NCBI RefSeq assembly: GCF_001968835.1
Contig: NZ_MRDE01000022.1
Span: 1 to 64,000 of the forward strand
DNA length: 64,000 nucleotides
Direction: 5' to 3'
From: Tersicoccus phoenicis
Lineage (GTDB): Bacteria > Actinomycetota > Actinomycetes > Actinomycetales > Micrococcaceae
Under the pieces are notes generated by a model. It had not been told where the DNA came from, did no database searches, and was given only the letters and a program-made list of their open reading frames with translations. The translations under genes were made by a program, and so were the position numbers. Shown one piece after another: positions 18,546-26,639 of this stretch (its first letter is position 1; each line of letters starts with the position of its first letter).

Positions 18546-19754
18546 TCAGTCGACCGGGCCCAGCAGTGCCGTCGCCATGGTCGCGTGCGCGGCCGAGTCA
18601 CTGGACGGGTGGTAGGCGCCCGCCGTGACGTCCCGGTACAGCCGGGACAGCTCGGCGGTGCGCGCGAACTGGGCGCCGCCGCTCACCGCGAGCGCCAGGT
18701 CGACCACCTCCCGGGCGGTGCGGGTGACCCGCAGCTTGACCCCGGACAGGCGGGAGAACCAGCGCGGCCCGTGCTCGGCCCGCTCGTCGACGTCGCGCGC
18801 GGTGGAGGTCAGGTCCGCCAGCATGCCGTCCACGAGCAGTCGCGCCTCGGCGACCCGGTAGCGCGTGTCGGGGTCCTGGTCCAGCGTGGTACCCGACCGT
18901 CGGGAGACGCGGTGCCGGGCCGCGTCGATCGCCAGGTCCACCGCCCGCTCGGCGATGCCGGCGTAGACGCTCGCCAGCAGCACCTCGAAGGCGGCGAAGA
19001 TCCCGAACACGAACGGGTCCGGGGCCGGCCCCACCGGCAGGACGGCGACCACCCGGTCGGGCCGCACCCGCGCGTCCGCCAGTTCCGTGGTGTGCGACTG
19101 GCTGGCCCGCATGCCCAGCGTGTCCCAGTCGCCCAGCGCCCGGGTTCCCCCGTCGGCCCGGTCGAGGAAACCCCAGACCAGCCGCGGCCCGTCGGGCGTT
19201 TCCTCCCGGCCGTGCACGCCCAGCCGGGTCCAGGCCGGCGACAGACTGGTGAAGATCTTCCGGCCCGTGTACCGGTAGCCGCCGTCGGCCTCTCGCCGCG
19301 CCGTCGTCAGCGAGTCGAACAGCATCAGGTCGTTGCCCGGCTCGGAGACGCCGAACGCGAACACCTCGCCGGCGGCCGCCTCCTCGAGCACGAAGCCCAG
19401 CGTGTCGATGTCCCGGTCGGCCAGGATCCGCGCCACCGACGTCCACACCAGGTGCATGTTGATACCCAGCGCGGTGGCGGGAGCCGCCGACGCGAGCCGC
19501 CGCTGCGCGGCACTGGTCTGCGTCAGGGTCGCGCCCGCGCCGCCGTACGCGGCCGGGGAGCACAACCCGAGATACCCGGCCGCCCGCAGGTCTGCCAGGT
19601 CCTCGGTGAAGAAGGCGTTCGCCTCGTCGTACCCGGGCGCCCGATCGCGCAACCGCGTCAGCAGGTCGTCGGTGAGCAGCCGCTCGCCCGGGTCGGGGCG
19701 GGTCGGTGCGGCGCCGGTCGGTGCGGCGTCGACGTCGGCGCGGGAGGTGGTCAT
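18546..19754 (-). CDS. Acyl-CoA dehydrogenase family flavoprotein
   Basis: 402 residues with the three-part acyl-CoA dehydrogenase fold: an N-terminal helical domain (LRAAGYLGLCSPAAYGGAGA), a middle beta domain (FAFGVSEPGNDLM, YRYTGRKIFTSLSPAW, GDWDTLGMRASQSH) and a C-terminal helical domain (VSGGAQFARTAELSRLYRDV). The Gly-Met-Arg-Ala-Ser and Phe-x-Arg elements also occur in the flavin monooxygenase branch (DszC/HpaB-like), so dehydrogenase versus hydroxylase is open. ATG 19754 has TACGCT six bases upstream (leaderless). It is monocistronic, just before the tRNA gene. Confidence 0.8.
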   Translation of the reverse strand: MTTSRADVDAAPTGAAPTRPDPGERLLTDDLLTRLRDRAPGYDEANAFFTEDLADLRAAGYLGLCSPAAYGGAGATLTQTSAAQRRLASAAPATALGINMHLVWTSVARILADRDIDTLGFVLEEAAAGEVFAFGVSEPGNDLMLFDSLTTARREADGGYRYTGRKIFTSLSPAWTRLGVHGREETPDGPRLVWGFLDRADGGTRALGDWDTLGMRASQSHTTELADARVRPDRVVAVLPVGPAPDPFVFGIFAAFEVLLASVYAGIAERAVDLAIDAARHRVSRRSGTTLDQDPDTRYRVAEARLLVDGMLADLTSTARDVDERAEHGPRWFSRLSGVKLRVTRTAREVVDLALAVSGGAQFARTAELSRLYRDVTAGAYHPSSDSAAHATMATALLGPVD

Positions 19755-19760
19755 ACCCCC

Positions 19761-19766
19761 AGCGTA
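19761..19766 (-). promoter_or_regulatory. -10 hexamer TACGCT of the acyl-CoA dehydrogenase gene (leaderless)
   Basis: TACGCT at 19766-19761, then GGGGGT, then ATG 19754. The string TACGCTGGG equals one arm of the fadA2/tetR operator at 23761-23785, so it may also be a regulator half-site. Confidence 0.5.
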
Positions 19767-19874
19767 CCGACGGCGCCGGTGCGGGAGGCGGCCGCATCCG
19801 TGCTAGTCTTCTTGCTGCTGCTTCGCTTGATCGCACGGCTCTTCGCGAGCCACGGCGACGGTGGGGTTCCACTC

Positions 19875-19962
19875 GCGCGGGTGGCGGAATAGGCAGACGC
19901 GCTAGCTTGAGGTGCTAGTCCTCGCATAGAGGGTGGGGGTTCAAGTCCCCCCTCGCGCACCA
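19875..19962 (+). tRNA. tRNA-Leu (anticodon GAG)
   Basis: 88 nt. The acceptor stem GCGCGGG pairs with CTCGCGC, the discriminator is A, and CCA is encoded (19960-19962). The anticodon loop TTGAGGT is closed by CTAGC/GCTAG with GAG at 19909-19911. There is a long variable arm as in class II tRNAs. The T-arm is GGGGGTTCAAGTCCCCC. It decodes CUC/CUU leucine codons. Confidence 0.96.
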
Positions 19963-19975
19963 GCTCGACGGGCTC

Positions 19976-20015
19976 GCTTCGGGGCGGTCAGGAATCATCC
20001 TGACCGCCCCGAAGC
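19976..20015. terminator. Strong 18-bp stem-loop between tRNA-Leu and maoC
   Basis: The left arm 19976-19993 (GCTTCGGGGCGGTCAGGA), loop ATCA and right arm 19998-20015 form a perfect 18-bp stem. It lies 13 bp past the tRNA CCA end and 11 bp beyond the stop of the leftward maoC gene, so it can terminate both. There is no T-run on either side. Confidence 0.8.
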
Positions 20016-20026
20016 CGTTTCCGGGC

Positions 20027-20986
20027 TCAGTCGGCCGGCACCGGCGGGGTGCTTCTGACCGTGGAGGTCAGGTGCAGCCGGCCCGACCGTGGGTTCCAGC
20101 CGGTGAACCGAGCGCCGGCCTCGTCCTCCGGTCGGCCGTCCACCCGGACCGCCACGGTGGCCGGAAGCAGCACCGGCGCGGCGAAGGTCACGTCCCAGGT
20201 AAAGGACTCGGGCAACCGGGTCGTGGCCAGCCCGCGCGACGCCGTGTACATCCCGTGGGCGATGGCGCCCTTCATGCCGAGCAGTCGTGCCGTGGGGGCG
20301 CTGACGTGGATCGGGTTCCAGTCGCCGCTCACCGCGGCGAAGCGGCGGCCGGTGTCCGCACCGAGGCGCCACTGCCCGGTGGGCAGCGGCGGCGTGAACG
20401 GGTCCCGCCGCTCGGTACCCTCCGTCGGCACCGTTCCGCGCAGGAACCGGCCCCAGGCCAGATAGGTGGACCGGTCGATCGCCACGGGCCGCTCCCCCGG
20501 ATCGCCGCCGCCCGTCTCGTCCCGGATCTCGCTGATGACGTCGACGAGCGTGCCCGCCCGGTGCGGCCGGAGGTCCTCCGCCCGGGTGGTCACCCCCAGC
20601 ACGCTGTCGAGGGTGACCGGACGCTGCTGGGTCCAGACGTTGCGCAGGTGCACGAGCCCGGGCAGCGGCAGCGGGAAGTCGTCCCGGGCGAGCAGCGCCA
20701 TGGCGACCGGGAACACCATGGTGTGCACGAAGCCCGGGGGCAGCACGTCCGAGGCGGGGGCCCGGGTCAGGCGGGCGAAGTCGGTCACTCGATCCGGGTC
20801 GGGTCGCAGCCTCGTCACCCGGTAGGCGACACGGGGCAGTTCTCCCACGGCGGTCTTCCGCCGCACGCCGGTCGACACCGCGCCGGCCAGCGCCGCCGGA
20901 ACGGTCCGGGCGTAGATCCGGGCGAGTGCGGGGACCCCGGCCAGGTCCTCGACGGCGGTGGTGTCGCCGGGATCCGGTTCGCCCAT
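20027..20986 (-). CDS. MaoC-like enoyl-CoA hydratase (HtdX-like)
   Basis: A 319-residue double hot-dog protein. The C-terminal half has the hydratase-2 motif region FAAVSGDWNPIHVSAPTARL and GAIAHGMYTASR, with catalytic-type Asp and His. The N-terminal half is a degenerate hot dog (LPPGFVHTMVFPVAMALL). ATG 20986 overlaps the fabG4 stop by one base, so the two are coupled. MaoC, fabG4 and fadA2 in this order match the Rv0241c-Rv0243 neighbourhood of M. tuberculosis (fadA2 is on the opposite strand there). It likely hydrates or dehydrates medium- or long-chain acyl-CoA/ACP. Confidence 0.88.
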   Translation of the reverse strand: MGEPDPGDTTAVEDLAGVPALARIYARTVPAALAGAVSTGVRRKTAVGELPRVAYRVTRLRPDPDRVTDFARLTRAPASDVLPPGFVHTMVFPVAMALLARDDFPLPLPGLVHLRNVWTQQRPVTLDSVLGVTTRAEDLRPHRAGTLVDVISEIRDETGGGDPGERPVAIDRSTYLAWGRFLRGTVPTEGTERRDPFTPPLPTGQWRLGADTGRRFAAVSGDWNPIHVSAPTARLLGMKGAIAHGMYTASRGLATTRLPESFTWDVTFAAPVLLPATVAVRVDGRPEDEAGARFTGWNPRSGRLHLTSTVRSTPPVPAD

Positions 20987-22323
20987 CAGGCGCCCACCAG
21001 GTTCTGCCCGCACACCCGCAGGGTCTGCCCCGTGATCCCGCCGGCGGCGTCGCTGGCCAGGAACGCGACGGCCTCCGCGACGTCGGTGGGCCGGCCACCC
21101 TGCTGCAGGCTGTTCAGTCTCCGCGCCACCTCCCGGGTGGCGAACGGGATCCGCGCGGTCATCTCGGTCTCGATGAACCCGGGGGCGACCGCGTTGATGG
21201 TCGCTCCGGCCGGCATCCGCGCCGCGGTGGCCGCCACCATGCCGATCACACCCGCCTTGGAGGCGGCGTAGTTCGTCTGGCCGCGGTTGCCCGCGATGCC
21301 GCTGGTGGAGGCCAGGCTGATGATCCGGCCCCCGGCACCGAGCCCGTCCAAGGCGAGGAACTGCTCGTTCATCCGCAGCTGGGCGGCGATGTTGACGGCG
21401 ATCACCGCGTCCCAGCGGGCGGCGTCCATGTTGGCCAGCAGCTTGTCGCGAGTGATCCCGGCGTTGTGCACGACGACGTCGAGTCGGCCGTGCCGGTCCC
21501 GGGCGTGGGCGAGGATCCGCGCACCGGCGTCGGGCGCGGTGATGTCCAGTTGCAGGGCGGTGCCCCCGAGGTTGTTCGCGACGGCCGCGAGCGCCTCCCC
21601 CGCGGCCGGGACGTCGACGGCGATGACCCGGGCGCCGTCCCGGTGCAGGGTGCGGGCGATCGCGGCGCCGATGCCCCGGGCCGCACCCGTGACCACGGCG
21701 ACCTTGCCGGCGAGCGGCCGCTCCGCGTCCGGGTCCGGGACGCCCTGACCGTCGACCACGGTGAGGAACTGCCCGTCCACGAAGGCGCTGCGGCCCGAGA
21801 GCAGGAAGCGCAGGGCGCCCAGGGCCGAGGTGACGGTGACGGGCAGCCCGTCCCCGACGAGGATGCCGTTGCCGGTGGCCCCACCGCGCAGTTCGTGGGC
21901 GAGCGAGCGGAGCAGGCCCTCGACGGCGCGTCGGGCGGCCGCCGTCGCCGGCTCGGTGGCGTCGGCCGCGGGCCGGGAGACGGTGACGACCCGGCCGCCG
22001 GGGCGCAGGTCCCGCAGCGCCCCGGCGACGGCCAACACCGGCGCCGAGAGTGCGCTCGGATCGGACACGTCGTCGAGCACGACCACGATCGCACCCGGAC
22101 GCTGGTGCGGCCGGTGCTGGCGGATCACGTCCAACCCCCAGCCCAGCAGCACGTCCGCCAGGTCCTGCGCACCGTTACCGGTGCCGACCAGCAGGACGGG
22201 CCCGTCCAGGAGCGGGCCGCCGGGCCGGTAGCGCCGCAGTTCCGCCGGTCGCGGCAGTCCCAGGCGCTTGGCCAGGCCCGCGAGCGGGGCAGCGTTGACG
22301 AGGTTCAGGTAGGTGTCGGCCAT
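20986..22323 (-). CDS. fabG4: High-molecular-weight 3-oxoacyl reductase FabG4
   Basis: 445 residues, about 200 longer than ordinary FabG. Residues 1-200 are the flavodoxin-like degenerate domain seen in FabG4. From about 205 a full SDR domain follows: AVVTGAARGIGAAIA (cofactor), VVHNAGITRDKLL, a Ser in SLASTSGIAGN, and the YAASK active site in GQTNYAASKAGVIG. FabG4-type enzymes are NADH-dependent 3-ketoacyl-CoA reductases. It lies between maoC and fadA2, completing hydratase-dehydrogenase-thiolase functions for beta-oxidation or its reverse. Confidence 0.93.
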   Translation of the reverse strand: MADTYLNLVNAAPLAGLAKRLGLPRPAELRRYRPGGPLLDGPVLLVGTGNGAQDLADVLLGWGLDVIRQHRPHQRPGAIVVVLDDVSDPSALSAPVLAVAGALRDLRPGGRVVTVSRPAADATEPATAAARRAVEGLLRSLAHELRGGATGNGILVGDGLPVTVTSALGALRFLLSGRSAFVDGQFLTVVDGQGVPDPDAERPLAGKVAVVTGAARGIGAAIARTLHRDGARVIAVDVPAAGEALAAVANNLGGTALQLDITAPDAGARILAHARDRHGRLDVVVHNAGITRDKLLANMDAARWDAVIAVNIAAQLRMNEQFLALDGLGAGGRIISLASTSGIAGNRGQTNYAASKAGVIGMVAATAARMPAGATINAVAPGFIETEMTARIPFATREVARRLNSLQQGGRPTDVAEAVAFLASDAAGGITGQTLRVCGQNLVGA

Positions 22324-22364
22324 GGAGGCTCCTCTCGGTGCGAAGGTCGCTTCAGCGGGACAGC

Positions 22365-23726
22365 TCAGTGGGACTCGAGGATGGCGACGACGCCCTGCCC
22401 GCCGGCCGCGCAGACCGACACCAGGCCACGGGTGCGGCGACCGGTGCTGGCGGCGGTCTCGGAGAGCTGCTTGGCCAGGGCGGCGACGATCCTGCCACCG
22501 GTCGCGGCGAACGGGTGCCCGGCGGCCAGGGAGGAGCCGTTGACGTTGAGCTTGCTGCGGTCGATCGACCCGAGTGGCTGGTCCAGGCCCAGCCGGGTGC
22601 GGCAGTACTCGGCGTCCTCCCAGGCGGCGAGGGCGGAGAGCACCGTCGACGCGAACGCCTCGTGGATCTCGTAGTAGTCGAAGTCGGCCAGGCTCAGCCC
22701 GTTCCGGGCAAGCAGCCGGGGAACGGCGTAGACCGGGGCCATCAGCAGGCCCTCGGCCCCGTTAACGAAGTCCACGGCGGCGGCCTCGGCGTCGATCACG
22801 TCGGCCAGCATGGGCAGCTCGTGCGCCCGGGCCCAGTCCTCCGAGCCCAGCAGCACCGTGGAGGCCCCGTCGGTCAGCGGGGTGGAGTTGCCCGCCGTCA
22901 TCGTCGCCGGCGCCGGCAGGGACCGGCCGAACACCGGTGCGAGCTTCGCCAGCTTCTCCGGACTGGTGTCCGCCCGCAGGTTCGTGTCGCGGCTGACGCC
23001 GCGGTACGCGGTGACGAGGTCGTCGAAGAAACCCCGGTCCCAGGCGGCAGCGAGGTTGCGGTGGCTGGCCAGCGCCAGTTCGTCCTGGGCCTCGCGGCTG
23101 ATCTCCCAGAGCGCGGTGGTCAGGGCCTGGTGCTCACCCATCGACAGTCCGGTGCGGGGCTCGGCCGTGGACGGGGCGTTCGGCGCCAGGTCGCGGGGCC
23201 GCAGCTTCAGCACCGCGGCCAGCTTCTGCTGGGTCGTCTTCGCCCGCGAGAGCTCGAGCAGCACCTGCCGCAGCCCCTCGCTGACCGCGATGGGCGCGTC
23301 GGAGGCGCTGTCCACGCCGCCGGCGATGCCGGACTCGAGCTGACCGAGACGGATCTTGTTGGCCAGTCCGACGACGGTCTCCAGCCCGGTGGCGCAGGCC
23401 TGCTGCAGGTCGTACGCCGGTGTGGCCGGGTCGAGCGCCGACCCCAGGACCGCTTCCCGGGTGAGGTTGAAGTCGCGGGAGTGCTTCAGGACGGCTCCGG
23501 CGGCGACCTCACCGATGCGTTCTCCCGCCAGACCGAAGCGGGCGACCAGCCCGTCGATCGCGGCGGTGAGCATGTCCTGGTTGGAGACCCGGGCGTAGGG
23601 GCCGTTCGCGCGGGCAAAGGGGATCCGGTTGCCGCCGACGACGACGGCGCGCCGGGTGGAGGCGGCGGAGGAGGAAGCGTTGCTGGGGGTGGCCGGCGTT
23701 GCGTTTCCGGGAGCGTCCTGGGCCAT
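22365..23726 (-). CDS. fadA2: Acetyl-CoA acetyltransferase / 3-ketoacyl-CoA thiolase (FadA2-like)
   Basis: A 453-residue thiolase. The nucleophile Cys is in LQQACATGLETVVG, the catalytic His in AAGHPFAATGGRIV, and the second Cys in VSVCAAGGQGVVAIL at the C-terminus. The N-terminus RRAVVVGGNRIPFARANG is typical of the FadA2/FadI subgroup. ATG 23726 has GGAAGGA about nine bases upstream, so it is preferred to an ATG 18 bp further up. It probably performs the last thiolytic step for the acyl-CoA module and is transcribed from the divergent operator region. Confidence 0.92.
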   Translation of the reverse strand: MAQDAPGNATPATPSNASSSAASTRRAVVVGGNRIPFARANGPYARVSNQDMLTAAIDGLVARFGLAGERIGEVAAGAVLKHSRDFNLTREAVLGSALDPATPAYDLQQACATGLETVVGLANKIRLGQLESGIAGGVDSASDAPIAVSEGLRQVLLELSRAKTTQQKLAAVLKLRPRDLAPNAPSTAEPRTGLSMGEHQALTTALWEISREAQDELALASHRNLAAAWDRGFFDDLVTAYRGVSRDTNLRADTSPEKLAKLAPVFGRSLPAPATMTAGNSTPLTDGASTVLLGSEDWARAHELPMLADVIDAEAAAVDFVNGAEGLLMAPVYAVPRLLARNGLSLADFDYYEIHEAFASTVLSALAAWEDAEYCRTRLGLDQPLGSIDRSKLNVNGSSLAAGHPFAATGGRIVAALAKQLSETAASTGRRTRGLVSVCAAGGQGVVAILESH

Positions 23727-23760
23727 GGGTGGCCGTCCTTCCATCGAGGTGGTTACCGGT

Positions 23761-23785
23761 ACCCAGCGTACTTGATACGCTGGGT
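23761..23785. promoter_or_regulatory. Perfect inverted-repeat operator shared by fadA2 and tetR
   Basis: The arms ACCCAGCGTA (23761-23770) and TACGCTGGGT (23776-23785) flank CTTGA: a perfect 10-bp inverted repeat with a 5-bp spacer. Each arm contains TACGCT on its outgoing strand. For tetR this hexamer lies 7 nt before GTG 23789. For fadA2 it lies about 38 nt before the ATG, with a ribosome site between. One TetR dimer could therefore cover both -10 elements. Confidence 0.82.
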
Positions 23786-23788
23786 CCC

Positions 23789-24526
23789 GTGAACTCGACC
23801 GGACTGCGGCACGCGACCGCCGAAGCGGACGGACGCTCCCGTCGCTGGCGGGCGCACCGGACGGCTCGCCGGGTCGAACTCGTGCGGCTCGCCCGCCGTG
23901 CCGTGCACCGACTGGGGCCGGACGCCTCCATGGACGACATCGCCGCCGCCGCCGGGACCTCGAAGTCCGTGTTCTACCGCTACTTCGGGGACAAGGCGGG
24001 CCTGCAGCAGGCCGTCGCCGAACGCGTGCTCGGTCGCCTGCAGCAGGAGCTGCACGCCGCGGCGTCGAACGCGCCGTCACCGTTGGACGGGGTGCGCGGC
24101 ATGGTGTTCGCGTACCTGCACCTGGCCGCCGCGTCGCCGAACGTGTACGCGTTCGTCACCGCGGGCCCGACCGCCGGGGCGCACATCCATCACTTCTTCA
24201 GCGCAGTGTCGACGTTGATGTCCGAACCCATGGACCGCTACCTGCGCGACCGGGGCATCGGCGCGGGAGCGTCCACCGTCCTGGCGTTCTGGCCGACCGC
24301 CGCGATCGGTCTGGTCCGCAACGCCGGGGAGCAGTGGTTGGCCGCCCCGGACGGCCCGGGCAGACCGGACCTCGACGCGTTCGCCGACCTGCTCACCGGG
24401 TGGTTGCTCGACGGCGTGCTGAGCAGCCCCGGCGGCCGCTCGGGCCCGTCCGGCCCACCGTCCGTCCTCCCTCCCCGTTATCCCTCCCGCCAGAACGACT
24501 CCCCGACCGTGAAGGAATCCCGATGA
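23789..24526 (+). CDS. TetR-family transcriptional regulator of the acyl-CoA module
   Basis: 245 residues. The DNA-binding domain includes MDDIAAAAGTSKSVFYRYFGDKAGLQQAVAERV. The ligand domain ends in a Ser/Gly/Pro tail. GTG 23789 is placed by the -10 hexamer seven bases upstream, and longer readings would run through the operator. The tetR stop overlaps the next ATG (ATGA), so it is co-translated with the acyl-CoA oxidase-like gene. It probably represses itself and the divergent fadA2-fabG4-maoC genes until an acyl-CoA ligand binds. The ligand is inferred from neighbours only. Confidence 0.88.
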   Translation: MNSTGLRHATAEADGRSRRWRAHRTARRVELVRLARRAVHRLGPDASMDDIAAAAGTSKSVFYRYFGDKAGLQQAVAERVLGRLQQELHAAASNAPSPLDGVRGMVFAYLHLAAASPNVYAFVTAGPTAGAHIHHFFSAVSTLMSEPMDRYLRDRGIGAGASTVLAFWPTAAIGLVRNAGEQWLAAPDGPGRPDLDAFADLLTGWLLDGVLSSPGGRSGPSGPPSVLPPRYPSRQNDSPTVKESR

Positions 24527-26625
24527 CCACTGTCGATCCCACCTCCGCCCCGTCGACGACACCGTCGCAGTCGCCGTCGCCGGCCCCGTCGCTGCAGGAC
24601 GCGCCGCACGTGGACGTGCCGGCGCTGCGCGACCTGCTGCTGGGCCGCTGGGCCGACGTGCGTCGGCAGGCCCGCGCTCTCGCCGGCCGGGAGGACCTGC
24701 AGAAGATCGAGGGACAGCCGTGGGGCGAGCACCGGGAGCGGGTGTTCGGCCAGCTGCACACCCTGGTGGCGGAGGGGGCCGTACACCGCGCGTTCCCGAC
24801 GCGCCTGGGTGGGCAGGACAGCCACGGGGGCAACGTCGCCGGTTTCGAGGAGCTCGTCGTCGCGGACCCGTCCCTGCAGATCAAGGCCGGGGTGCAGTGG
24901 GGCCTGTTCGGGGCCGCGGTCCTGCACCTGGGGACCGAGGCCCACCACGACGCGTGGCTGCCCGGCATCATGGACCTGTCCATCCCGGGTGCGTTCGCCA
25001 TGACGGAGACCGGGCACGGCTCCGACGTCGCCTCGATCGCCACCACCGCGACCTACGACCCGGGCGCCGAGGAGTTCGACCTGCACACCCCGTTCCGGGC
25101 GGCGTGGAAGGACTACCTCGGCAACGCGGCCCTGCACGGCCGGGCCGCCGTGGTGTTCGCCCAGCTGATCACCGGGGGCGTCAACCACGGCGTGCACGCC
25201 CTCTACGTGCCGATCCGCGACGCCGACGGCGCGTTCCTGCCCGGCATCGGCGGTGAGGACGACGGCCACAAGGGCGGCCTGAACGGCATCGACAACGGCC
25301 GGCTGCACTTCACCCACGTCCGGGTGCCCCGGTTCAACCTGCTCGACCGGTACGGCAGCGTCGCGGCCGACGGCACCTACACCTCGCCCATCGCCAGCCC
25401 CGGCCGGCGGTTCTTCACCATGCTCGGCACGCTCGTGCAGGGCCGGGTCTCCCTGGACGGAGCGAGTGTGGCGGCGAGCAAGGTCGCCCTGCAGATCGCC
25501 GTCACCTACGCCAACCAGCGCCGCCAGTTCGGTTCCGGCGACGGCGAGGAGGAGGTGCTGCTGGATTACCAGCGGCACCAGCGCCGGCTGATCACCCGGA
25601 TCGCCCGCACCTACGCCGGGTCCTTCGCCCACGAGGAGCTGCTCGCCCGGTTCGACGACGTGTTCTCCGGGGCGCACGACACCGACGAGGACCGGCAGGA
25701 CCTGGAGACGCTGGCCGCGGCGTGCAAGGCGCTGTCGACCTGGAATGCGCTGGACACGCTGCAGGAGTGCCGGGAGGCGTGCGGCGGCGCCGGCTTCCTG
25801 TCCGAGAACCGGCTGACCGGTTTGCGGGCGGACCTCGACGTGTACGCCACCTTCGAGGGCGACAACACCGTCCTGCTGCAGCTGGTCGCCAAGCGGCTGC
25901 TCACCGACTACGCCAACGACTTCCGCGGTATCGACTTCGGCGCCATGGCCCGGTACGCCGTCGGGCAGGCCGCGGACCGCACGTTCAGCCGATCGGGCCT
26001 GCGCCAGGCGGTGCAGTTCTTCACCGACCGCGGCGACCAGCGGCTGGCCGTCAACGCCTTGCGCGAGGAGGGAGCGCAGCGGGCCCTGCTGACCGGCCGG
26101 GTCGAGGACATGGTCGCGGAGATCGCCCAGCAGCTGCGGTCCGCCCGGAAACTGCCGACCGAGAAGGCGGCGTCGGTGTTCAACTCCCACCAGCACGAAC
26201 TGATCGAGGCCGCCCGCGCGCACGCCGAGCTGCTGCAGTGGGAAGCGTTCACCGCCGGCCTCGCCACGGTCCAGGACCCCGCCACCCGGACAGTGCTGAC
26301 CTGGCTGCGCGACCTGTTCGGCCTCACCCTGATCGAGGAGAACGTGGGCTGGTACCTGATGCACGGTCGGATCTCGATGCAGCGGGCCCGCACCCTGACC
26401 GGCTACGTCAACCGGCTGCTGGCCCGGTTGCGGCCCCACGCGCAGGACCTGGTGGACGCGTTCGGCTACGAGCAGCCGCACCTGCGGGCCGCGATCGCCT
26501 CCGGGGCGGAGGCGATCCGGCAGGACGAGGCCCGGGAGCACCAACGGCGGGAACGGGCGGACGGTGACGCCCCGGTCGACGAGAAGGTGCTGTACGCCCG
26601 CGACGCCGGCCGACGCCGCGCCTGA
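24523..26625 (+). CDS. Acyl-CoA oxidase-like flavoprotein (ACOX/long ACAD family)
   Basis: 700 residues, much longer than classical acyl-CoA dehydrogenases (about 390) and matching the peroxisomal acyl-CoA oxidase layout. Visible are FAMTETGHGSDVASIATTA, AVVFAQLITGGVNHGVHAL, FLPGIGGEDDGHKGGLNGI, MLGTLVQGRVSLDGA, ANQRRQFGSGDGEEEVLLDY, a catalytic-Glu region YATFEGDNTVLLQLVAKRLL, and a 200-residue C-terminal helical domain. It would create the trans-2 double bond that MaoC hydrates. Whether O2 or an electron-transfer flavoprotein is the acceptor cannot be decided here. GAAGGA lies 7 bases before ATG 24523. Confidence 0.88.
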   Translation: MTTVDPTSAPSTTPSQSPSPAPSLQDAPHVDVPALRDLLLGRWADVRRQARALAGREDLQKIEGQPWGEHRERVFGQLHTLVAEGAVHRAFPTRLGGQDSHGGNVAGFEELVVADPSLQIKAGVQWGLFGAAVLHLGTEAHHDAWLPGIMDLSIPGAFAMTETGHGSDVASIATTATYDPGAEEFDLHTPFRAAWKDYLGNAALHGRAAVVFAQLITGGVNHGVHALYVPIRDADGAFLPGIGGEDDGHKGGLNGIDNGRLHFTHVRVPRFNLLDRYGSVAADGTYTSPIASPGRRFFTMLGTLVQGRVSLDGASVAASKVALQIAVTYANQRRQFGSGDGEEEVLLDYQRHQRRLITRIARTYAGSFAHEELLARFDDVFSGAHDTDEDRQDLETLAAACKALSTWNALDTLQECREACGGAGFLSENRLTGLRADLDVYATFEGDNTVLLQLVAKRLLTDYANDFRGIDFGAMARYAVGQAADRTFSRSGLRQAVQFFTDRGDQRLAVNALREEGAQRALLTGRVEDMVAEIAQQLRSARKLPTEKAASVFNSHQHELIEAARAHAELLQWEAFTAGLATVQDPATRTVLTWLRDLFGLTLIEENVGWYLMHGRISMQRARTLTGYVNRLLARLRPHAQDLVDAFGYEQPHLRAAIASGAEAIRQDEAREHQRRERADGDAPVDEKVLYARDAGRRRA

Positions 26626-26639
26626 CGGGCGAACCCGGC

